DNA of 64,000 nt from Streptococcus mitis SK564 (GCF_000148525.1 NZ_AEDU01000022.1:62001-126000), one strand, 5' to 3'; shown: positions 29,775 to 39,087, numbered from the stretch's first letter. Numbers and translations: made by a program. The notes: generated by a model not told the origin, from the sequence alone.

Positions 29775-32555
29775 ATGAATAAAAAAGATATTTTGTTAGG
29801 TGCTGGTTTGACAACTATTCTTGTTGGGGCTGGTGCTGTAAATACAACTGCCCATGCAGAAGAGGTTGATTCTAGTCAGCCTAAGCCTACGGTGAAGACG
29901 ACCCCTGTTCATGTTACTGAACAAGACGTTAAAAATGCTAAAGCTGATGTAGATAAGGCGCAAGCTGATATCAACGCAAAACAAGGCACAGTCGACCAAG
30001 CAAAAGCTGATAAAGTAAAAGCTGATGGCAAAATTGACTCAATCAATAAAGACATCGACACTGCTAATAACGCAAACAAAATCATCAATGCTCAAAACGA
30101 TATTATCACTAGCAAAACAGCGGACAAGACAAACGCAACAAACGATTTGAATACCGCTAAAGATGGTGAACGTGATGCACATACAGCATTAGACAATGCT
30201 AATACTGCAAAAACAGACGCCGATAACGCCCGTGACGCTAAGAAAGCTGATGTTGATACGAAACAAGCCGACCTTGACGCAATCACAGACGCTAATGTAC
30301 GTAAAAACATCACAAACACAACTAGCAAAATTTCAAACGTTGATAATGATTTGAACGCTAAAGGTGCACAAATCACAGATACAGACACTAAAATTGCTGC
30401 TAAACAAGGGGAAATCGATAACTATAGAGTTAAAGTTATTTCGACAGATTTAAATCCTGATGAACGTAATCATACCGCTCATGATAATCTTGATGATTAT
30501 GCGCATAACCACGGTCCGTATCGCAATAAACAAATGGAACCGGTTAATTTCCAAGGTGTTGACATCAAAGAAATTGATGCAACTAAAGACATGATTGATT
30601 TCACAGAGGCTTTAGCGGATTATAAGAAAGAACCGTTTGACCGTGTTACCAGAAAATTAAAAGAACGCCCAGCATATCGCTACAAGGTAGATAACAAAGG
30701 TATTTCAGATGCATTTGTAAAATTAATTAACCAACTACGTGTTAATAACAACTTGAAGGGTGATATGGTGGTTGACGATGAGTATCTTGCATACGCACAA
30801 AAACGTGCAGATGAAATGCAGAAAACAGGCCTATTGTCACACCGTACAAGTTTAACCGACAAACCGGGCTATATTGAAAGAGTTCAACCAGGGGAAAACG
30901 TTGAAAACATCCTTGGTGGTGCATATGGTCAACTTATTGACCGTGATGGCGAATATTTAATGTTTGACCACATTGTAACTAACGAAACATTAGCCTACGA
31001 AATGTTGTTGGGTTGGTATGATGACTACAATAACGTGCGAGGTTTAGATTATGGACACCGTAAAAACCTATTGACACCAACAGGTAGTAAAATGGGTATT
31101 GCTCTATCTAAAATCGATGGCGTAGACAAAACAACATATTATGGCTCATTTAATGCTAGTGCATTCAAGGATTCTACTTATGAATGGGATGACGAATACA
31201 ACGAATTCTTTCAGTTAAACCGAAGTCAGAGTGAGAAGGATTATTGGAACAATAACAATAACTTCAAACAAGATGACCCAATGAACCCAACATTCTATGG
31301 TAAAAAGATGAAATTTATCGCAGACACTCATTATGTGTTTGTTAAACGTCAAATCATCGATGACAGACCAAAAATGCACGCAGAGTTAGATGCATTGAAA
31401 GCTCAAAAAGCGACACAAGAACGCGAACGTGACGTATTAGTTGCGAAGAAAGCTGATTTGACTCAAGAGTTGGACGCTTTAAACAACCAATTGAATGATA
31501 TTGCTACAGCACGTACGAATGCGACAACAGCACTAAATCAAGCAAAATCTGATTTAGCTACACTTACAGCGACAGCTCAAGATAAGGCAAATGCTGTTAT
31601 CCAAAAACAAAAAGAGTTGGATAAGGCAACAGAACGTGTAAATGATGTAACTGCACGTATCAACACAATTCAAAGTGAAATTGATGCGGCAACAAGCAAA
31701 CGTGATAATGCTATGAGTGTCCACGCGCAATTACCACAATTGCGTGCAAGTTTAACACAGGCAGAAGCAGATAGAACAAACGTGGAACAACGCATCACAG
31801 TTGCAGAGCAAGACTTAGCGGATGCCAAAGCTCGTTTGACACAAGCACAAGCTGACCACAAATACAAATCAGATATCTTTTCAATTGATAAGATACTAAA
31901 TGTATATACTGATGGTAACCGTGTCATTTCAGCAACACCGAAAGTTGCTCCAACAGTAGATGAATTGCCAGAATTGGATATCACAGCTGACATTCCAAGT
32001 GATTTGACTACAAAACAAAATCCTGACGGTATCGGTGCGACACCAAAAGTAGCTCCAACCGTAGATGAATTGCCAGAATTGGATATCACAGCTGACATCC
32101 CAAGTGATTTGACTACAAAACAAAATCCTGATGGTATTGGTGCAACACCAAAAGATGCACCAGTTGAGGATGAATTGCCAGAGTTGAATCCAAGTGCTAT
32201 CATTGATAAGCCAGCAGATAAGCCAGCAGATAAGCCAGCAGATAAGCCAGCAGATAAGCCAGCAGATAAGCCAGCAGATAAGCCAGCAGATAAGCCAGCA
32301 GATAAGCCAGCAGATAAGCCAGCGGATAAGCCAGCGGATAAACCAGCAGATAAACCAGCGGATAAACCAGCGGATAAGCCAGCGGATAAGCTAGCGAATA
32401 AGCCAGCGGATAAGCCAGCAGATAAACCAGCAGAACAACTTGCGTTACCAAGTACAGGAGAAAATCCTAGGGTAGCAAATTCAATTGTTACAGTTGGCTA
32501 CGGATTGTTAGCAATGATTGGTCTAGCAGGATTATTTGTTAAGAGAAAAAACTAA
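29775..32555 (+). CDS. SEC10/PgrA-like LPXTG surface protein with CAP domain
   Basis: A 926-residue wall protein. The signal peptide (~1-28, ...AHAEE) is followed by alpha-helical coiled coil (~45-210). A CAP/SCP-type domain (~300-465) has LSHRTS, PGENVENI and the signature GHRKNLL; a second coiled coil spans ~535-700. Two and a half copies of a 35-residue repeat and 19 Asp-Lys-Pro-Ala units follow, then LPSTG (~891-895). The plan matches the SEC10/PgrA surface-exclusion family, which blocks conjugative entry in enterococcal plasmids. ATG 29775 has AAAGGAG; an in-frame start at 29733 lacks one. Confidence 0.85.
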   Translation: MNKKDILLGAGLTTILVGAGAVNTTAHAEEVDSSQPKPTVKTTPVHVTEQDVKNAKADVDKAQADINAKQGTVDQAKADKVKADGKIDSINKDIDTANNANKIINAQNDIITSKTADKTNATNDLNTAKDGERDAHTALDNANTAKTDADNARDAKKADVDTKQADLDAITDANVRKNITNTTSKISNVDNDLNAKGAQITDTDTKIAAKQGEIDNYRVKVISTDLNPDERNHTAHDNLDDYAHNHGPYRNKQMEPVNFQGVDIKEIDATKDMIDFTEALADYKKEPFDRVTRKLKERPAYRYKVDNKGISDAFVKLINQLRVNNNLKGDMVVDDEYLAYAQKRADEMQKTGLLSHRTSLTDKPGYIERVQPGENVENILGGAYGQLIDRDGEYLMFDHIVTNETLAYEMLLGWYDDYNNVRGLDYGHRKNLLTPTGSKMGIALSKIDGVDKTTYYGSFNASAFKDSTYEWDDEYNEFFQLNRSQSEKDYWNNNNNFKQDDPMNPTFYGKKMKFIADTHYVFVKRQIIDDRPKMHAELDALKAQKATQERERDVLVAKKADLTQELDALNNQLNDIATARTNATTALNQAKSDLATLTATAQDKANAVIQKQKELDKATERVNDVTARINTIQSEIDAATSKRDNAMSVHAQLPQLRASLTQAEADRTNVEQRITVAEQDLADAKARLTQAQADHKYKSDIFSIDKILNVYTDGNRVISATPKVAPTVDELPELDITADIPSDLTTKQNPDGIGATPKVAPTVDELPELDITADIPSDLTTKQNPDGIGATPKDAPVEDELPELNPSAIIDKPADKPADKPADKPADKPADKPADKPADKPADKPADKPADKPADKPADKPADKPADKPADKLANKPADKPADKPAEQLALPSTGENPRVANSIVTVGYGLLAMIGLAGLFVKRKN
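31932..32189 (+). repeat. 105-bp coding repeat, two full copies and one partial
   Basis: Units 31932-32036 and 32037-32141 both encode ATPKVAPTVDELPELDIT and onward. A third partial unit (32142-32189) encodes ATPKDAPVEDELPELN. Confidence 0.9.
32205..32432 (+). repeat. 12-bp minisatellite, 19 units, encoding DKPA repeats
   Basis: GATAAGCCAGCA and close variants repeat without interruption for 228 bp, giving a Pro-rich wall-spanning stalk. Whole-unit changes keep the frame, so length variation is expected between isolates. Confidence 0.95.
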
Positions 32556-32601
32556 ATTAAGGGTGATTAAAGATAGGAGTCTTTGGGGAATAAAAAAAGG
32601 G

Positions 32602-32635
32602 AACTATCTAGTTATAACTAGGTAGTTTCTTTGGA
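32602..32635 (+). terminator. Terminator after the surface-protein gene
   Basis: AACTATCTAGTTAT and ATAACTAGGTAGTT arms followed by TTCTTT. Confidence 0.8.
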
Positions 32636-32645
32636 AAGGTGTATA

Positions 32646-33206
32646 ATGATGTTATTTTTTAGAAACGTAGTCAATTATGTAACAAAATACTCAGAATTAG
32701 AATATATCCTAGAGAATGATAAACTTGTGATAAAGAACTATTATAAACAAAGTGCAGGAGAACGAGAAGCGTTTGAAGAATATGTTAGACAACGTGGTGT
32801 AAGAGTTTATCGTATACTTTCGTTCAAAAAAGTGCCTCTAGAAAGGTTTAGTGAGCTGATTAGGAAAATTAAAGACTATTGTAAACAAATAGATACGACT
32901 CTTGAAGAAATTGACAATGCAAAGTTCCCAGACTACAAGGATAAAAGTTATCGAGTACCAGAAAGATTATATGCGATAGACTATTATAAAAATGGTAGTT
33001 TGTTAGTAAGTGGTAGAATGCAAGATGTGGCAGTTATAATGAGATTTAGGCCTAATCTTAGAGAATTTATAAAGAGTGATAATCTAATAATTGAAGTGGA
33101 AGAACGGGACGGGAAACCAATTGGTGAAAGTGTAAAATCTATTTGGTCGCAAGGGTTTACGACAATGACGAAAGAAATTGAATCAAATAGTGTATCTGAA
33201 GATTAG
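32646..33206 (+). CDS. Unrecognised cargo protein of element B (186 aa)
   Basis: A soluble 186-residue protein rich in Lys, Arg, Tyr and Glu. It has helical stretches (SAGEREAFEEYVRQRGVRVYRIL; LERFSELIRKIKDYCKQIDTTLEEI) and a strand-rich end (LIIEVEERDGKPIGESV). No membrane helix, signal or known motif is seen. ATG 32646 (or 32649) follows GGAAAGG; a TTG at 32631 overlaps the terminator. It sits in the cargo position next to the right end, with a second unknown gene 40 bp downstream. Confidence 0.7.
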   Translation: MMLFFRNVVNYVTKYSELEYILENDKLVIKNYYKQSAGEREAFEEYVRQRGVRVYRILSFKKVPLERFSELIRKIKDYCKQIDTTLEEIDNAKFPDYKDKSYRVPERLYAIDYYKNGSLLVSGRMQDVAVIMRFRPNLREFIKSDNLIIEVEERDGKPIGESVKSIWSQGFTTMTKEIESNSVSED

Positions 33207-33246
33207 TTTGCTATTTATATAAAAATAAATAGTACGAGGTGTTAAA

Positions 33247-33633
33247 ATGCAACTGATAAATTATGAAGCATTTTTAAGTGCTAAAGATGCTCTAACTTTT
33301 GAAGAATGTCAAAACATTCATCAGACAATTCTAAACAATATTGGTAACGATGAGGAAATTTTAGAAGTATGGTCTGAGTTTTTGCAAGCTAGTATAAGCT
33401 ATGCTCATATTCGTAGCCAGTGGTTGCTATGGGAACGTGAAGAGCGTCAACAAAAAGATGAAGGTAGAACAGCAAAGCATGAGCGAGTAATATATTGTTT
33501 AAAGCTTCTTAGTCGTTATCTAGGGAAAGAAAGTGTGGACATTTCATGGTTTGATGCTATAGAGGATAACAGAAAGCAAATAGGAGATTTTGCTTGTTAT
33601 ATAGCTTATATTTACTCTATAAATGCTAGATAG
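33247..33633 (+). CDS. Unrecognised cargo protein of element B (128 aa)
   Basis: A 128-residue all-helical soluble protein (FEECQNIHQTILNN; SYAHIRSQWLLWEREERQQKDEGRTAKHERVIYCLKLLSRYL) with no motif I recognise. CGAGGTG precedes the ATG and a strong terminator follows. It is probably co-transcribed with the 186-residue gene before it. Such a pair at an element end is a common place for defence, immunity or toxin-antitoxin genes, but nothing in the sequence proves that here. Confidence 0.68.
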   Translation: MQLINYEAFLSAKDALTFEECQNIHQTILNNIGNDEEILEVWSEFLQASISYAHIRSQWLLWEREERQQKDEGRTAKHERVIYCLKLLSRYLGKESVDISWFDAIEDNRKQIGDFACYIAYIYSINAR

Positions 33634-33635
33634 AA

Positions 33636-33664
33636 AATGCAGGCTGATTAATGCCTGCATTTTG
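33636..33664 (+). terminator. Terminator after the cargo pair
   Basis: AAAATGCAGGC and GCCTGCATTTT, perfect 11-bp arms. Confidence 0.88.
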
Positions 33665-33729
33665 GACTTCAATTATTCATTCAAAAGATTTTACTATTTT
33701 CATGAATAAATTGAAGTGAAAGAATAAAA

Positions 33730-33767
33730 AAAGAAGAGCTACTCATCTGTGAAGTAGCTCTTCTCTT
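33730..33767. terminator. Second hairpin near the right end of element B
   Basis: AGAAGAGCTACT and AGTAGCTCTTCT arms with an A-rich left and T-rich right side; probably a terminator shielding the right end. Confidence 0.7.
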
Positions 33768-33799
33768 ATATCCGTAATCTCTTTTTATTTATCTGAAAA

Positions 33800-33818
33800 T
33801 GTAGAGAAAAATGTAGAG
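33800..33818. repeat. Right integrase arm-type repeats, element B
   Basis: TGTAGAGA twice with a 12-bp period (33800, 33812), 97 bp from the right core. Confidence 0.75.
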
Positions 33819-33913
33819 ATTCGGCTGATTTGTATTGCAATACATTGAAATTTGAAATCTCAAGAATCGCTTAAAATCAGGGATTCTCACGCCTGCTGAC
33901 GTGTAGTGAATCT

Positions 33914-34063
33914 CTATTTAACCTCTGTAAACACAACGTGTTTGCGAAGTTTTGGTGAGTATTTCTTCAATTGAAGACGGTCTGGAGTGTTACGTTTGTT
34001 TTTAGAAGTAAGGTACAAGCGTTCACCAGATTCTTTGTGTTCAAGTGTAATATTTACGCGCAT
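33914..34063 (-). CDS. rpmG: 50S ribosomal protein L33
   Basis: A 49-residue L33 ([23 protein letters not shown] ... HVVFTEVK). It has no CxxC zinc pair, so it is the zinc-independent paralog type. The start ATG 34063 and stop TAG 33914-33916 are clear. Its last codons are the element B attachment site; the present stop (TAG) comes from the element side and the displaced end (TAA) is at 24050. Co-transcribed with rpmF. Confidence 0.95.
33915..33930. other. Right attachment core of element B (rpmG 3' end)
   Basis: TATTTAACCTCTGTAA, identical to 24050-24065. It covers the end of the rpmG coding sequence and part of its stop codon. Confidence 0.9.
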
Positions 34064-34078
34064 GGTATCTCCCTTCTA

Positions 34079-34261
34079 TTATTCAGCTGATGCAGCTTTA
34101 GCGATTTTACGTCCTTTGTAGTATCCTTTAAGTGATACACGGTGAGAACGTGAGTAATCTCCAGTAGTTTCGTCAAAGTTTACAGATGGAGCTGTTACTT
34201 TGTAGTGTGTACGACGTTTGTTTTTCTTCGCTTTTGAAGTGCGACGTGCAGGTACTGCCAT
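34079..34261 (-). CDS. rpmF: 50S ribosomal protein L32
   Basis: A 60-residue L32 beginning [20 protein letters not shown]. It lacks the CxxC...CxxC zinc motif. It is 15 bp upstream of rpmG in one operon. Confidence 0.96.
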
Positions 34262-34323
34262 TTTGATTTCTCCTTTAGGTATTTATATTCGATTCAATCT
34301 ACTGATTTTCATCAACCATACTA

Positions 34324-34352
34324 GGATAACACATTTTTTTTGTAAAGTAAAG
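34324..34352 (-). promoter_or_regulatory. rpmF-rpmG promoter
   Basis: On the minus strand TTTACT (34347-34352), a 17-bp spacer and TATCCT (34324-34329) with TG extension. Confidence 0.6.
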
Positions 34353-34378
34353 TTACTTGACAAAAAAAGATGAAAAAA

Positions 34379-34408
34379 TTCTCCTGTCCGACCTAGCAGA
34401 CAGGAGAA
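34379..34408 (-). terminator. Terminator of the SPFH-RHH operon
   Basis: TTCTCCTGTC and GACAGGAGAA arms; the leftward transcript continues into a U-rich tract. Confidence 0.85.
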
Positions 34409-34412
34409 GATC

Positions 34413-34613
34413 TTAAATATCAATCTCAAATGGTTCGTCAATGGTTTCTGATACGTATTTTCCGTCTTTCTTCCGTTGTTTGACACATTCTGTGAGGAGA
34501 TATTCGATTTGCCCATTGACTGAACGAAAGTCGTCTTCTGCCCATGATGCGAGTGCAGCGTATAACTTTGTTGATAGTCGAAGGGGGATCTGCTTTTTTT
34601 TAGCTTCAGCCAT
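34413..34613 (-). CDS. Arc-type ribbon-helix-helix protein
   Basis: A 66-residue protein with a ribbon-helix-helix core ([42 protein letters not shown]). These small dimers bind DNA or serve as partners of another protein. It starts 3 bp after the SPFH gene and the two look coupled. Its link to the SPFH protein is unknown. Confidence 0.82.
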   Translation of the reverse strand: MAEAKKKQIPLRLSTKLYAALASWAEDDFRSVNGQIEYLLTECVKQRKKDGKYVSETIDEPFEIDI

Positions 34614-34615
34614 CT

Positions 34616-35623
34616 TTAGTAAAGACTTCCTGTGTTGACAATTGGTTGTGCATCATGATTGCCACAGAGAACGACTAGGAGATTTGAGACCATGGCAGCT
34701 TTTCGTTCTTCGTCAAGTTCTACCAATTCTCCTTCATTGAGACGTTCTAGTGCCATTTCAACCATACCCACAGCGCCGTCTACAATCATCTTACGTGCAT
34801 CGATAATAGCAGATGCTTGTTGACGTTGAAGCATTACAGCTGCAATTTCCGGTGCATAAGCTAGGTATGTAATACGTGCTTCAAGGATTTCCAAACCAGC
34901 GTCCTCTACACGACTTTGAATTTCCTCACGAATACGTTTAGCTACAATCTCACTAGAACCACGGAGGCTTCCTTCATCGGCTTGCCCATCACCTGTAGTA
35001 TCCACATTAGGAGATACATCGTAAGGATAGATGCGGACAATATTACGAAGGGCGCTATCACACTGCAATGAAAGATATTCTTTATAGTTATCTACGTTGA
35101 AGACTGCTTTGGCTGTATCGACAACTCTCCAAGTTACCGCGATTCCGATTTCAACAGGGTTACCTAAACAATCGTTAATCTTTTGACGAGAATTACTCAA
35201 AGTCATAACTTTGAGAGAAATCTGTTTCTTGCCAATTTCAATGTTTACATCATTGCCATTGGATGATTTCATTCCTGAAAAAGGAGATTTTGTGCTAACG
35301 TCACCACTTTGTCCAAGTCGAGTGTGGTTTGCAGGGTTAACTGCTACGCTGAAGGGATTGACAAAGTAAAAACCAGGTTCTTTGATGGTACCTGTATAGT
35401 TACCAAAGAGTGTCAGAACCAGAGCTTCCTGAGGTTTGACAACTTTTAAACCAGCATGAGCTAGGCCTGCAATTAAGATTAATAAAAGTCCGATAATAAT
35501 TCCAAAAATGTTTTCCGAAGCAGCACCCATTATAAATATAAAGAAACCAAGTACGAGTGTCAACTCAATGAGAATCAATGCGAATACACCATTTGGTTTT
35601 GAATTGATGAGTTTTTCAGTCAT
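34616..35623 (-). CDS. SPFH/band 7 membrane protein
   Basis: A 335-residue protein with two close N-terminal membrane helices (~14-62). The SPFH/stomatin domain (~65-260) begins [30 protein letters not shown] and includes [33 protein letters not shown]-terminal helix with [16 protein letters not shown] follows. Such proteins oligomerise and scaffold membrane microdomains. GGAGG precedes the ATG. Confidence 0.88.
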   Translation of the reverse strand: MTEKLINSKPNGVFALILIELTLVLGFFIFIMGAASENIFGIIIGLLLILIAGLAHAGLKVVKPQEALVLTLFGNYTGTIKEPGFYFVNPFSVAVNPANHTRLGQSGDVSTKSPFSGMKSSNGNDVNIEIGKKQISLKVMTLSNSRQKINDCLGNPVEIGIAVTWRVVDTAKAVFNVDNYKEYLSLQCDSALRNIVRIYPYDVSPNVDTTGDGQADEGSLRGSSEIVAKRIREEIQSRVEDAGLEILEARITYLAYAPEIAAVMLQRQQASAIIDARKMIVDGAVGMVEMALERLNEGELVELDEERKAAMVSNLLVVLCGNHDAQPIVNTGSLY

Positions 35624-35774
35624 AAGAATGACCTCCTGTTGTTTGATATCTAAATGATATCACTTTAATTTATAAAGTCAAGAAATAAATGTAAAATTTT
35701 CAAAGAAAATATTACTGTATAGAATTTTCTGAAAATTCAAGAATTTTCTTCTGTTCATTGCTTTTAAAATGTGC

Positions 35775-35780
35775 TATAAT
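35775..35780 (+). promoter_or_regulatory. ilvD -10 element
   Basis: TATAAT with TG at the extended position; no clear -35. GGGAGGG ribosome site lies before ATG 35808. Confidence 0.6.
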
Positions 35781-35807
35781 AGTAAAAACTGAAATGGGAG
35801 GGATAAG

Positions 35808-37511
35808 ATGACTGAATTAGATAAACGTCACCGCAGTAGCATTTATGATAGCATGGTTAAATCACCAAACCGTGCTATGCTTCGTGCGACTGGTATGACA
35901 GATAAGGACTTTGAAACACCGATTGTGGGAGTGATTTCGACTTGGGCGGAAAATACACCATGTAACATTCACTTGCATGATTTTGGGAAATTGGCTAAAG
36001 AAGGTGTCAAATCTGCAGGTGCTTGGCCTGTTCAGTTTGGTACCATTACCGTAGCGGACGGGATTGCCATGGGAACGCCTGGTATGCGTTTCTCTTTGAC
36101 ATCTCGTGATATCATTGCGGACTCAATCGAGGCAGCTATGGGTGGTCACAATGTGGATGCCTTTGTTGCTATCGGTGGCTGTGATAAGAACATGCCTGGT
36201 TCTATGATTGCCATTGCCAATATGGATATCCCAGCTATTTTCGCCTATGGTGGAACTATTGCACCGGGAAATCTTGATGGCAAAGACATTGACTTGGTTT
36301 CTGTTTTTGAGGGGATCGGAAAATGGAACCACGGTGACATGACAGCTGAGGACGTAAAACGTCTTGAATGTAATGCCTGCCCTGGACCTGGTGGCTGTGG
36401 TGGTATGTATACTGCTAATACCATGGCGACTGCTATCGAAGTTTTGGGGATGAGTTTACCAGGATCTTCATCTCACCCAGCTGAATCAGCTGATAAGAAA
36501 GAAGATATCGAAGCAGCAGGACGTGCTGTTGTTAAGATGCTGGAACTTGGTCTCAAACCATCAGATATCTTGACTCGTGAAGCCTTTGAAGATGCTATCA
36601 CTGTAACTATGGCTCTCGGTGGTTCTACAAATGCCACTCTTCACTTGCTTGCCATTGCCCATGCTGCCAATGTTGACTTGTCTCTTGAGGACTTCAATAC
36701 GATTCAAGAACGTGTGCCTCACTTGGCCGACTTGAAACCATCTGGTCAGTATGTCTTCCAAGACCTCTACGAAGTTGGTGGTGTCCCTGCGGTTATGAAG
36801 TACTTGTTGGCAAATGGTTTCCTTCATGGTGACCGCATCACATGTACTGGTAAGACTGTCGCTGAGAACTTGGCTGATTTTGCAGACTTGACACCAGGTC
36901 AAAAAGTCATCATGCCACTTGAAAATCCAAAACGTGCGGACGGTCCGCTTATCATCTTGAACGGGAATCTTGCCCCTGATGGTGCGGTTGCTAAGGTATC
37001 AGGTGTTAAAGTGCGTCGTCACGTTGGTCCAGCTAAGGTTTTTGACTCAGAAGAAGATGCTATTCAGGCCGTTCTGACAGATGAAATCGTTGATGGCGAT
37101 GTAGTCGTTGTTCGTTTCGTTGGACCTAAAGGTGGTCCTGGTATGCCTGAGATGCTGTCACTTTCATCAATGATCGTCGGCAAAGGTCAAGGAGACAAGG
37201 TTGCCCTCTTGACGGATGGTCGTTTCTCTGGTGGTACATATGGTCTGGTTGTTGGACATATCGCTCCTGAAGCTCAGGATGGCGGACCGATTGCCTACCT
37301 TCGTACAGGTGATATCGTTACGGTTGACCAAGATACCAAAGAAATTTCCATGGCCGTATCTGAAGAAGAACTTGAAAAACGTAAGGCAGAAACTACCTTG
37401 CCACCACTTTACAGTCGTGGTGTCCTCGGTAAATACGCCCACATCGTATCATCTGCTTCACGCGGAGCCGTGACAGACTTCTGGAATATGGACAAGTCAG
37501 GTAAAAAATAA
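35808..37511 (+). CDS. ilvD: Dihydroxy-acid dehydratase
   Basis: A 567-residue IlvD/Edd enzyme. Iron-sulfur and metal motifs include [13 protein letters not shown] and [19 protein letters not shown], and [16 protein letters not shown] lies near the C-terminus. It dehydrates dihydroxy-isovalerate and dihydroxy-methylvalerate to keto acids in valine, leucine and isoleucine synthesis. Length is as expected. It stands alone, with a terminator directly behind it. Confidence 0.96.
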   Translation: MTELDKRHRSSIYDSMVKSPNRAMLRATGMTDKDFETPIVGVISTWAENTPCNIHLHDFGKLAKEGVKSAGAWPVQFGTITVADGIAMGTPGMRFSLTSRDIIADSIEAAMGGHNVDAFVAIGGCDKNMPGSMIAIANMDIPAIFAYGGTIAPGNLDGKDIDLVSVFEGIGKWNHGDMTAEDVKRLECNACPGPGGCGGMYTANTMATAIEVLGMSLPGSSSHPAESADKKEDIEAAGRAVVKMLELGLKPSDILTREAFEDAITVTMALGGSTNATLHLLAIAHAANVDLSLEDFNTIQERVPHLADLKPSGQYVFQDLYEVGGVPAVMKYLLANGFLHGDRITCTGKTVAENLADFADLTPGQKVIMPLENPKRADGPLIILNGNLAPDGAVAKVSGVKVRRHVGPAKVFDSEEDAIQAVLTDEIVDGDVVVVRFVGPKGGPGMPEMLSLSSMIVGKGQGDKVALLTDGRFSGGTYGLVVGHIAPEAQDGGPIAYLRTGDIVTVDQDTKEISMAVSEEELEKRKAETTLPPLYSRGVLGKYAHIVSSASRGAVTDFWNMDKSGKK

Positions 37512-37515
37512 ACTC

Positions 37516-37545
37516 AAAAAGCAAGCCAACTTTGGCTTGCTTTTT
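37516..37545 (+). terminator. ilvD terminator
   Basis: AAAGCAAGCCAA and TTGGCTTGCTTT arms followed by TTT; also usable by the convergent gene. Confidence 0.9.
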
Positions 37546-37570
37546 TCATCTTCAAAAGTAATTTGCCTGC

Positions 37571-37912
37571 TTAACGAGGTGGCAGTCCAAGGGCGATGCG
37601 GCCGTAGCGACTGATTCGTGTGATTTTCCAAGCAGGTGACCAGGTAACTTCAACCTTAACATCTTCGATGCCCTCGATTTGTTTCAAACCTGCCACGATT
37701 TCGATAGGCAAACTTTCTGCGCAATCGCAGGCAGTATCGGTGAAGGTCATGACAATCTTACAGAGACCTGTTTCGTCCAGATTGATTTCATAAATCAACC
37801 CTAGATTGTACACATCCAATTCCACATCTGTATCAAAAACCTTCTCTAGTTTTTCGATAATTTGGTCTTGCAAGGCCAAAGCGCGGTCATTGATTTTGAT
37901 ATCCTCTCTCAT
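37571..37912 (-). CDS. MIP18/DUF59-family iron-sulfur assembly protein (SufT-like)
   Basis: A 113-residue DUF59 domain: DTDVELDVYNLGLIYEINLDETGLCKIVMTFTDTACDCAESL and EVTWSPAWKITRISRYGR. The conserved Cys of the family lies in ACDCAES. Members help mature Fe-S proteins. Its position convergent to ilvD, which makes an Fe-S enzyme, fits that role but is not proof. Confidence 0.85.
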   Translation of the reverse strand: MREDIKINDRALALQDQIIEKLEKVFDTDVELDVYNLGLIYEINLDETGLCKIVMTFTDTACDCAESLPIEIVAGLKQIEGIEDVKVEVTWSPAWKITRISRYGRIALGLPPR

Positions 37913-38035
37913 TACAGTCCCTCCACGTGATAAATATCCTCTATTTTCTCATAATTCTGACAATTTGGCAAGTTTTTGATGAATTTTCTGAAAAATATGA
38001 TAAAATGAAGAAAATACGGAATCAAGGGGAAGCCT

Positions 38036-38887
38036 ATGGAGCAGATTGGAAAAGTCTTTAGACAATTACGAGAGTCAAGAAATATCTCGCTGAGACAAGC
38101 AACTGGGGGACAATTTTCGCCGTCTATGTTATCTCGCTTTGAAACAGGTCAGAGTGAGCTTTCGGTGGAAAAGTTTCTATTTGCCCTAGAAAATATATCT
38201 GCCAGTGTGGAGGAAATCCTCTTTCTAGCGAGAGGTTTTCAGTATGATACAGATTCTGAGTTGAGAAAAGAAATCATAGATGTCTTGGATCCAAAGAACA
38301 TAGCTCCGCTTGCGGACCTGTATCGCAAGGAATATCAAAAGCATGCCCATTCTCAAAACAAACAGAAACATATTCTAAATGCCATCATTATCAAGTCTTA
38401 TATGAAGAGCATGGATGAAAGGGTAGAGTTAACAGCAGAGGAAGGGAAAGTCCTTCATGACTACTTGTTTTCTACTGAGATTTGGGGAATTTATGAACTC
38501 AATTTGTTCTCGGTCAGTTCTCCATTCTTATCTGTTGCTCTTTTTACTAGATATGTACGAGAAATGGTCCGCAAATCCGATTTTCTAATGGAAATGTCTG
38601 GTAATCGAAACCTTTTTCACACTATACTATTGAATGGTTTTTTAGCCAGCATTGAGTGTGAAGAATTTACAAATGCCTCTTATTTTAAACGTGTTATCGA
38701 AGAGCATTTCTATAATGAAAATGAGACCTATTTCCGAATTGTCTATTTGTGGGCGGAAGGTCTCCTTGATAGCAAGCAAGGCAGAGTCAAGGAAGGTCAG
38801 AAAAAGATGGAAGATGCTGTCCGTATTTTTGAGATGCTTGGCTGTAATAAGTCTGCCGAATACTATAGAAAAACGACAGATTGTTGA
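38036..38887 (+). CDS. Rgg/MutR-family transcriptional regulator
   Basis: A 283-residue regulator. The N-terminal XRE HTH (FRQLRESRNISLRQATGGQFSPSMLSRFETGQSELSVEKF) precedes a long helical TPR-like domain, the Rgg architecture, which in many members binds a short peptide pheromone. No nearby short hydrophobic peptide gene is obvious. It lies 200 bp before an MFS transporter gene, its likely target. Confidence 0.87.
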   Translation: MEQIGKVFRQLRESRNISLRQATGGQFSPSMLSRFETGQSELSVEKFLFALENISASVEEILFLARGFQYDTDSELRKEIIDVLDPKNIAPLADLYRKEYQKHAHSQNKQKHILNAIIIKSYMKSMDERVELTAEEGKVLHDYLFSTEIWGIYELNLFSVSSPFLSVALFTRYVREMVRKSDFLMEMSGNRNLFHTILLNGFLASIECEEFTNASYFKRVIEEHFYNENETYFRIVYLWAEGLLDSKQGRVKEGQKKMEDAVRIFEMLGCNKSAEYYRKTTDC

Positions 38888-38921
38888 ATATCTGCAAACT
38901 AAGAAAATTATTTGAAATTTT

Positions 38922-38975
38922 AAGTGATAGAATTGTTGAGCTCTCTCGTGTCACTGGAGAAATTCTATCGTTTCT
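38922..38975 (+). terminator. Hairpin after the rgg gene
   Basis: GATAGAATT and AAATTCTATC arms with a long loop and T-rich tail; a terminator or operator upstream of the MFS gene. Confidence 0.55.
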
Positions 38976-39087
38976 TTTTGCTCATTTTATGTGTTGCATA
39001 TATTCAAAAGTTTTTCCTCTAACATTTCTAAGTGCTATACTATAGTCATACTTCACATAAAACTTCTAACAAGAAGGGAGATTATCT

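Noticed and set aside
32205..32432. Regular short repeat as a possible CRISPR array
   Set aside because: Units are 12 bp with no spacers and lie inside a coding wall-stalk region.
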